A stretch of 11,420 nt of DNA from CAZBGL01 sp964491375. GTDB taxonomy: Bacteria > Desulfobacterota > Deferrisomatia > Deferrisomatales > Deferrisomataceae. Shown one piece after another: positions 1 through 9,000 of this stretch (positions are counted from its first letter, which is position 1; every line of letters begins with the position of its first letter). The notes below the pieces were generated by a model that saw only the letters and a list, made by a program, of their open reading frames with translations, made no database searches and was not told where the DNA came from. The position numbers were made by a program, and so were the translations under genes. Where the stretch lies: contig CAZBGL010000122.1 of assembly GCA_964491375.1 (NCBI GenBank), forward strand, positions 1-11,420. Reading direction: 5' to 3'.

Positions 1-3000
1 CCAGGGCATCTTCGCACGTGAGCTGGAACGTGCCGATGCCCGTGCCCATGGCCGGCTCCAGCGCAAGCTGCCCGGCCCAGGCCGAACCGGATCCCGCCAG
101 GGGCACGGTCACGGGGTCGCCCTGTGGAGGCGCGTACCGCAGGACCGGGATCGTGCCCGGCCTGACCGGCTCGTCCAGCACGAGGCTCACCGGAACGCTG
201 CGGCTCTCCAGCACCTGGATCGGCTCGGGCACCCCCACCGTGATCGTGCCCACCGGGCCGTCGGTGTCGATCACGAGCGCCGGTCCGGACGGCGTGCCGG
301 AGAACCCGTTGCCGGCCACGTCCACACCGGACACCGACACCTTGGCCTCGCCGGTGGGTGTGCCGGACGTCACCTCAAAGGTTCCGCGGTACGTGGTCTC
401 GTCCACGCGCACGAGCACCACGCTCGCGGGCGAACGGGAGCCGTGGGGCCTCAGCACCAGGGAGGGGAGTCCCTTCAGGGGCTCGCTGACCGTAAGGGTG
501 ATCTCCAGCACCCCCACGCCCACGGGGGGCTCGGGGCTGTAGGACACCGCGAAGGCCGGCGGGGTGCCGTCGTAGGCCACCGACACGAGGTTCGAGACAC
601 CGCTCGCGTTGCCCGCCGCGTCCACGGCCACCACGCCGTAGTACCATGTGCCGTCCGGTGCGTTTTCGTCGAGATACCCGGTTCCCGTCACATGGTCCGC
701 CACCAGCGTGGCCCCGGCAGGGTCGGCGAACGCGGCCGCACCCCGGTAGATCCGGTAGTGGTCCGGTACCTCGCCGGTGTCGGACCACCGCCACGACAGC
801 AGCACGCCCTGGCCGGTCTGCGGCACGGCAGAGAGCAGTTCCGGCGGATCGGGCGGGGCCGAGTCCAGCACCACCGTGACCGGGGCGCTCTCGGGACTTC
901 GACCGACAGAGTCCTCGGACACGGCCACGAACCGGTTCGAGCCCTCGCGCAGTTCCACCCCGGTGAACGCGAACGCACCGGAGGCGTCCGCCACCCCGTC
1001 GCCCACCACGAAGCCGTCCCGGGTGACGCGCACCGGCGCAAAGGGCTCGGCCGTGCCCCGCACGTCCACGGTGCCCCCGGTCACCACCAGGCCGTCCACC
1101 GGCGCGGTAATCTCGGGGGCCGGGGGTGGGGTGAGCTGGATCTGCACGTTCCGCTCCACCGCGCTCTCGTTGCCGGCCGAGTCGCGGGCGAGCAACCGCA
1201 CGCGGTGCACCCCGTTGCCCAGGTCACGCACGTCCCACCGGAACGCCAGGGTCCCGGTATCGGACGACTCGACCACCGTGCCGTCCACATGGAACTCCAG
1301 GGCGTCGATGCCCAGGGCGGCCGTGGCCGATCCGGCGACCTGGATGGGGCGGCCGATCTCCTGGCCTTCGGTGAGGCTGAAGCTCTGGATCTCGGGCCCC
1401 TCGGTCACGTACGTGAGGGTGATCGACACCGGATCGGAGACGGCGCCGGTGGGGCTCTTGAACTGGGCGAAGATCGTCTTCAGCCCTCCCAAGGGTGAGA
1501 GCTCGAACGCGGTATGCCCCGTGAAGGGTTCGAAGAACGCCCCCGGGAACGTGGAGTCCTCGCTCAGCCGCACGGCCTCCGCGTTCCGTGAGGCCAGGAC
1601 GAGCTCCACCCGGCGGGTACCCACACGGGTCTGGCCGTCGGCCGTGGCCAGGGCCGGGCTCAGCACGGGCTCGTAGTCCAGATAGGGGTCCCAGGCCACC
1701 GGACCCTGGATCAGGGCGCCGATCGTCGTGACATCGGTGGAACCCCACCAGTTGCCCTCCGCCACGAACGAGCCGGTGCCGTCGCTCCGGGCGTTCAGAT
1801 CGTTGTTCTTGACCACCGAGGCGGTGAGCTCGAGGGTGCCGTTCCCGGCGACCTCGGCGCCCACTTCGTTGTACCGAAGCAGGGCCTCGGAGGTGGTGAG
1901 CGAGCCGTTCTCGGACACGAGCACACCCGCGCCGCGGTTGTACTCGGCGGTGAACGCCTCCACGACCGGCGATGCACCGCGCACCTGCAGGCCCGAACCG
2001 TACCGGACCACCACGTGGCGCAGCACCGAACCCGTGTCGCCGCCGCCCAGGATCACCCCGCCCCAGTCGCCCCGGTCGGGCGTGCCCCCGGCTCGCTCGT
2101 TCTGCGAGGTGAGCACGATCGGATCGAAGGGGGTGCCCTCGGCCTCGATCCGTCCGTCGGCCACCCGCAGGGACGCCCCCGGCGCGAAATAGAGGATCGT
2201 GCCGGGCTCGATGGTCAGCACCGCGCCCCCGTCCACCACCAGGGTCTGGACGATGTCGATCTCGCGCGTGGCGCCGCCCCCGATCACCGTGTTCGCGGTG
2301 ATCACGCCGGAGTACGGATCGCTCCAGGAACCGGTGGTCACCGCGTCGTTCTGTTCGCCGGAGGTGTTGTACGCCACCACGGCGAAATAGTAGGTTCGCG
2401 TCCGGTCCAGGCCCGTGGCCTCGTACTCGCGGGCGTCCGGCGGCAGATCGGCCACCGGGGTCATGCCCGACACCGAGGCGAAGTCGGCCGTGGCCTGGTA
2501 GACACGGAATCCGGCCAGACCGCACAGGTCCGCGGTGCCGTAGGTGTGCCAGGACACCCTCGCGACGTCCGGATCCGAACCGGGCCGCACGTCCACCGTG
2601 ACCGGAGGCGGCACGGGCTCGTCGATGTAGACCTCCAGCGAGGTGACCTGGGTGTTCACATTCCCCACGCGGTCCAAGGCCGCGATCCCGACCGCGTACG
2701 GCACCTCCAGGTCCAGGCCGGTGAGCTCCGCGGTCCGGGCCGAGGCGTCCAGGAGCCGGGAGAACGATCGGCCGTCCACCGACGTGAAGGGCCCGTCCGT
2801 GCGCACGTAGAGCTGGAATCCCGCCAGATCCGGCGGTGGGAGATATCCGTCCCAGGTCAGGCTGGCCCGGTCGCACCCCACCGAGCCCACCGTCACATCG
2901 GGGTTGGGGGGCGGTGTCGCGTCCACCTGGAAGGTGTACAGGCCGGCCGCGGGGGCCATGACGTTGCCCGCGTGGTCCCGGGCGCCGGAAACGGCCACCG

Positions 3001-6000
3001 ACCATTCCCCGTCCATACCGGCCGTCAGCGCGATGAACGGCGTGGTGTAGGTGTCGTTGGCGTAATACGTGGTGCTCCAGGTGCCGCCGGCCGGCACCGA
3101 CGGCGCCAAAGCGCCGGTTCCCGTGATCTGGAGCGCCGGTTCGGCGGCCGGGTCCATGGCCGAGTCGAACCGGATCGTGAGCCGGTAGGTGTCCACGGCG
3201 TTGACCGGGCTCAGGTAGTTGGGCTCCAAGGCCACCACCCGAGGCGGCACCGTGTCCGCATCGGGCAGCGGAAGCACGGCCGTTCCGGCCACGGGGTTGC
3301 CGGCGAGATCGGTAACGAGGTCCGAGGGATCCACGGTCTCGCCGCCGCGCACGGTGTGGCCTGCCGTGATCTCCACCGTGACCTCGGTGGCTTCCGCGTT
3401 CCAGGCGATCCGGTTCACATCGCCGTATTTCCGGCCGGCCGGTGGCAGGTTCCAGTTGGCCTCGGGGGTGCCGTCGGACAGGGCGGCCGTGCGCATGGGC
3501 TCGCTGAACACGAACACGTAGCGGTCCCCGGGACTCACCGTGCCGCTTCCGTCGGCATCGTCGAACCGTACGGCCACGATGGTGGGTGGCTCGGTGTCGC
3601 GGCCTTTCAGGCGCTGGGTCCCGGTGACCGGATTGCCGGCCACGTCGCTCACCAGGGAACTGGGCACCACGATCTCGTTGCCCACCACCGTGAACCCCTC
3701 GGACACGGTCACCGTGAGGCTCTTGGCGTCCGCCGACCACACCGCGGACACCACGGACCCGTACCGGGTGCCCCCTTGGGGACGGAGGTGTACGTTCGCG
3801 TCCGCGGTACCGTCGCGGATCGCGGAGGTGTCCATGGCCTCGTTGAACCGGAACACGTACCGGTCGCCGATGCTCACCGATCCGTCGCCGTCCACGTCCT
3901 CCCAGTCGAGTCCCACGAAAGCCGGCGCAACCGTGTCGTCCGTGGGCAGGCTCTGGGTTCCGATGGCCGCCTTGCCCGAGGGATCGGTGAGACCCGTGGG
4001 GGTGACGACCTCCCCGCCGGCCACGGTGAACCCTTCGGTCAGGGTCACGACCACGGTGCGGTGATCCGCGGTCCAGCGAACCGCGTTCACGTCGCCGTAC
4101 GTGGCACCGGTGTCCGTGGCCAAGCGGGTGTTCGCATCGGCCGTGCCGTCCTGGATGAGGGACGGGTCCAGGGCCTCGGTGAACGTGAACCAGAGTTCGT
4201 CGCCCTCGGAGTAGTCGCCGCTCCCGTCCACGTCGTTGTAGGCCACCCGGTCGAACAGGGGCGGGGCCACCTCTCCGGTCTCCTCCACGATCCACACCTC
4301 GGACACGGAGGCCCGGATCGAGGTGTCGGGATTGTCGTGCACGAACCGGAGCGTGAGGTCCCCGTCGGCGTAGTACGCCCTCGGGATCGCAAAACCGAAG
4401 AGAGTCGGCTGGGTGGGCATGCCGAGGGAACCATGGAAGGGATTGCCCGTTCCATCGGTCAGGCTCTGTACGCTCCCGCCGGGATCGGCGTTGAAGTAGG
4501 TAACGTACAGACGGTACCGGGCCTCGGGATCCAGGCCGGTGTAGGCGATCTCCACGGCGTTCTTGTCGTAGACCATGGTGCGGCCCGGCGAGCGGTTCGT
4601 GGGGTCCCACTCGTCCGAAAGGGTGCCCTGCACCACCGTGGGCTGGGCCAGGGAACCGGCCTCGCCCGGCGCCCCTGCGCTGAAGTTGGTGTACACGTAG
4701 TCGAGCGGGGGCGTGGTCACCCACGGGTCGAACGTTACGTTGGACGTGACCCGCTGACCGGTACCATCGGGATTTCCGTCGGGATGGTAGGGACCCGTGC
4801 CGTCCGAGTCGCCCCACCAGGACTGCCGCGCGTCCGCGACCGCGCCGGAGTTGTTGCGGATGCCGTACCCGCGGTTCAGGAAGAAGCGGTTGTTCGTGAA
4901 CACCCCGCCGCTGCCGCCCCCTTCGACCTCGATGCCGTCCGACCCGTTCAGGGCGAACTCGTTGAACGTCGCCGTGGCGCTGGCGCGCCAGGCCAGGTAC
5001 AGCCCGTCCCAGGCGTTGGCCCAGATCCGGTTGCCCCGGATCACCGCGGTGGTGTTGTACACCCACACTCCGTGGCGGGAGCTGTGGGAGACCTCCGAGT
5101 TCTCCACGAGCACTCCGGCGCCGTTGAGGACCACGCCTGCGTTGTAGTGCCGGCCGGCGTAGCGCACGATCACCCGGCTGAGCACCGAGCGCTCCACGAA
5201 AAACGACGGGTTGAACTGGATGCCCTTCCAGTCGCCGTTGAGCGGCACCGAGCCTCCGCCGTCCCCGTTCGTGTCCCCTCCCCAGGCGTCGTCGCGCCAC
5301 GAGGTGAACACCACGGGTTCGGCCAGCGTGCCCTGGGCAGCCAGGCTGCCGCCCACCCAGATTCCGCAGTCCTGGGTGAACTTCAGGACCACCCCGGGCT
5401 CCACGGTGACGGCGAACGGGGCGGGGACGCCGATGTCTCCGTGGCTGACGATGTACGTGCGGACCTCGTCGGCCGTGCCCCGCGCCCACACCGGGATCAC
5501 GGTGTCTGCGGACACGGCGTTGGCCCGGATGACGATGTGCTTCTTGTCGTTCGGGGTCAGAACGTTCGTGGGATCCGGGAACGCGCTCATGGGCACGGCC
5601 AAGGCCGCGTCGTTCCCGGTGATCACGTTGCCGCGCATGGGCGGGGCGTTGCGCGCGTCGTAGTGGAACACGCCGTATCCCGCGTTGTCCGTGATCCGGT
5701 TGTTGTTCACCGCGGGCGCGGCGTACTGGACGTAGATCCCGGTGCCGTTCGAGGTGATCTCGTTGTCCTCGACCGTGCCGCCGCCGTGATAGAGGTAGAT
5801 GCCTTCGGTGGCGTTGTCCCGGATGGTGCACCCCCGGATCTCCGGCCAGGCGTGGTATCCGTGGATGCCGCGTTGCGAGCTCCGCTCCACCACCGTGTCG
5901 CGAATGGGAACCGATACCTGCTCGAGGTAGAGCGCATATCCCCATCCGCCTGCAAACCGCACGAGTGCGCCGTCTAGGCGCGACACGGTCGGGTCGGCGG

Positions 6001-9000
6001 TGTTGCGGAACTGGATCCCGGCCCACTGGCCCGGGGATCCGCTGGAAGGCCCGTCGCCGTTCGTGTCGCCTCCGTGGTCATCGTCCGGGAGCGATGTGAG
6101 CACCACCGGCTCGGTGGGGGTCCCCTGGCTGACCAGGTCTCCGCGCACCACGAGCCCGTGGCCCGGGTTGAACTTGAGGATCGTTCCGGGTCCGAGGACG
6201 AGAACCGTCCCCTGGGGTACGGTGAGTGTCGAGGTGACCCGATACACACCCCGTACCAGGCTCATGGAGGTCGGAAGGGTTCCCGCGAGGGTCACGACCT
6301 CGGACGGATCCCCTGTGATCTGCGCCTCCACCTCGACCCCGGCGCTCTCGTTGGGCACCTCGTCCACCACGGTGATTCGGAACCGATACGGAACGTTCAG
6401 GGCGAGCCCGGTCGCCTGGTACCAGGTGCGAAGGCGGCCGAGATGCACGGGCCGACCGTCGTCGAACGCCGGCGGGTTGCTGCCCCAGGTGGAACCGCCG
6501 TCCGCGGAGATGTACAGGAGTTGATCCGCCAGGTCCCCCTCGGTGTTGGCGCTCGCGGTCCACCGCAGGAGCACCGAGGGAGCCGTGCCGTTCACGTGCG
6601 TGGCCTGGGCCGTGAGGTTGGTTACGTCCTCGGGCGGGGTGGTGTCCAGCGCCCCCGTGGCCGCCACGGGGCCGAGCACGGACGTGTCCGACCCGTTGCC
6701 GGCGCGGTCCACGGCGCGAACGAAATAGTAGTATTCCTCCCCCAGGGTGACCGTGGTGTCGTCGAACCGATCCACCCCCGCGACCACGGTGCCCACCCGG
6801 TCAAAGGGCCCGATGGGGCTTGCGCTGCGATGGATCTCGTAGCCCTCCACATCCGCAGCCCCGGACCCGTCGTCTGGCGAAAGGATCCACAGGCTCCGCA
6901 GTGCACCGGCCACCTCCTGCACCGTGAATCCCGTGGGGGGTGCGGGAGGCGTGTTGTCCACCCTCACCTGGACGGACGACGACAGGGCCTCGTTCCCCGC
7001 CCGGTCGATGGCCCGGGCCGTCAACGTGTACGTCCCATCCTCGGGCGTCCAGGCAAACTCCCAGTTGCCCGCGTTGTCGATGCGGTGGATCGGGAGCCAC
7101 GAGGTGGCGCCTCCCTCCGGCGCGATCCCGATCTCGACCCGGGGAATCGGCTGGGTACCGTCCGAGGCCGTGCCCGTCACCTCGATGGAGTCGCCCCTCA
7201 ACAGCGCACCGTCTGCCGGTGCGCCCAGGCGTACGACCGGAGGTGTGGTGTCCGTGGAGGGCACCTCCACGAGCATCAACGCGGCCACCACGGCACGCTG
7301 GCCGGACGTGGCCCGGATCTTCAGCCGGAGGGCGCCCTCGGCCACCGACGGACGGGGCACCGGGAAACAGAACAGCACGGGGTGCTGGCTGCTGATCGTG
7401 AGGGCCGGATGGATCGTCCGTCCCTCCAGGTCGGTCATGACCTGGGTGCTCCCCCCGTTGTCCCGGTTCAGGTAGGTCACCAGGATCCGGTACTGCCCGC
7501 CCGGGGTCAACCCGCCGTAGTCGGCCTCGATGATTCTGTCTTCCAGGTCGTAGAGGATGGAATAGGGAGGCGTTCCTCCCCATTCGACGGAGGGCGTGCC
7601 CGTGACGCTGGGAACGCCGATCCCGTACCCGTAGTGTCCGGTGCCGCCCGCATCGAAGTAGCTGAACGCGCTGCCGTCCGCCAGATAGTCCGCCTCCCCG
7701 TCGTCGTCCCCGTCCACGTCCACCAACCCCACTTCCTCGTCCCCGCTGCCCCCTAAATCGCCCCCAGGTCCGTCCACCGCCCCCCACCAGTTCCCCCACG
7801 CCTCAACCGCATAGTTGCTCGACCCCCTCACCCCAGCTCCCACATTCCCAAAAACCTCCGCCCCCTCCACACTCCCCCGCGCCCCCCACGTCGCCTCTAC
7901 CCCATCCCCCATGTTCCCATACACACGACCCCCCTCCACACGCGATACCCCTCCCTGCTCAAACCGTAACCCGTCCCACTGGTTCCCGTAGACCTCGCAC
8001 CCCACCACCCGTACGTCCGCCCGAACCCCCCTCACCCCGCTCTTGCTCGACCCCGAGACCTCCACCTCCTCCAACAATAAATCCGTGTCCTGCACGTACA
8101 CCGTCTCGTTCGTCCACCGACCCCCATACCGCACCACACCATGCCGGATCACACTCCCCCCACTACCCCCCACCACCGCCAACCCACGCCACCAGTCCGG
8201 TGCCCCCACACTGCCCACCCCGTCCTCGTTCGTGTCCCCACCCCACTCGTCGTCCGTCCACGCCGTGAACACCACCGGCTCACCCGCCGCCCCCTCCGCC
8301 CTCAAAACTCCCCCCTCCACGTACAACTGCGCATCCCTCCCAAACCTCACCACCCCCCCCGCCCCCCCCGTCACCCCAGCCCCCCCCGTCACCCGAACCC
8401 GCCCCTCCACCACGTACACCCGTAACTCCTCACCCCCCACCCCCCGCTGTACCACCAACTCCAAATCCTCTCCTCGCGGCTGCCCCCAATCCCCCACCAC
8501 CCACAATACGTTGCGCTCGTTCGGAACCAGTACGTTCCCGTCCCCCTCAAACGGTACCGCCCCCACCGGTAACCGCGCCGGACGCCCATTGCCCGTCACC
8601 GTGTTCCCCGCAAGCCGCGGCGCCCGATACCCGTTCCGATACCAAATCCCCCAGTCCCGGTTCCCCACAACCTCGTTGCCCTCGATCACCGGACCCCCCT
8701 CCCCCCACCGCTCCACCGATACCCCCGTGGCGTTCCCCTCGATCCGGTTCCCCACGACCGACGGAGCACCCCACCCGTAGTGCCGCACCCCCGCCCACGC
8801 ATGCCCCCGGATCACGTTGCCCTCTACACGGGGCGAAGCCTCCTGCACGTATACGCCGTGCGCCGAACCCTCCAATACCTCGCTCGACACCACCGCCACG
8901 TTCGCCTTGTACAGGTACACCGACCCGTCCCCCGTGCTCCCCCCATACCGCACCACCACCCGCTCCAGCCGGCTCAAAAAGTCGATCGTGGTATCCCCAA

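Larger units (their letters stand above)
7757..8491 (-). repeat. Right-handed parallel beta-helix block 3 (module I, terminal block with NWWG)
   Basis: Residues 977-1221. The cap is altered: the VEPGV-like turn of the other blocks is replaced by two tandem VTGGAG units at 8357-8392. It continues VVFTAWTDDEWGGDTNEDG, IRHGVVRYGGRW and rungs at 7781-8080 such as VVGCEVYGNQWDGLRFEQGG. It ends in GNWWGAVDGPGGD, the motif that classically terminates NosD-like helices. This block carries three G8 tracts on the coding strand and the strongest G/C skew in the window. Confidence 0.87.

Noticed and set aside
2015..5977. A 1,320-codon open frame on the plus strand
   Set aside because: It is antisense to the domain-coding frame, rich in Val, His, Arg and Gly, with no motif. 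It mirrors the codon pattern of the real gene.
1224..6026. A 1,600-codon open frame on the minus strand in another phase
   Set aside because: Its product is dominated by Arg, Gly, His and Pro with no recognisable fold, while the overlapping frame gives clear FN3, Ig and beta-helix domains over the same bases. Long spurious frames are expected when GC-rich codons suppress stops.
6074..7756. A 560-codon plus-strand open frame and the many shorter plus-strand frames
   Set aside because: No domain or motif, no plausible gene border, and all lie fully inside the minus-strand gene.
6801..7799. Minus-strand off-phase frames (also 8547-9425 and 9426-10379) rich in Gly and Arg
   Set aside because: Low-complexity Gly/Arg products that arise from the G-rich coding strand read in the wrong phase.
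7741..7800. Module border as two separate genes meeting at about 7745
   Set aside because: No stop, start codon with ribosome site, or gap is present; the frame reads through the linker into sandwich 2.
7745..8480. The C-rich, repeat-like plus strand as possible non-coding DNA or a pseudogene
   Set aside because: The minus-strand frame stays open and encodes a complete beta-helix block with correct rungs and NWWG end, so it is coding.
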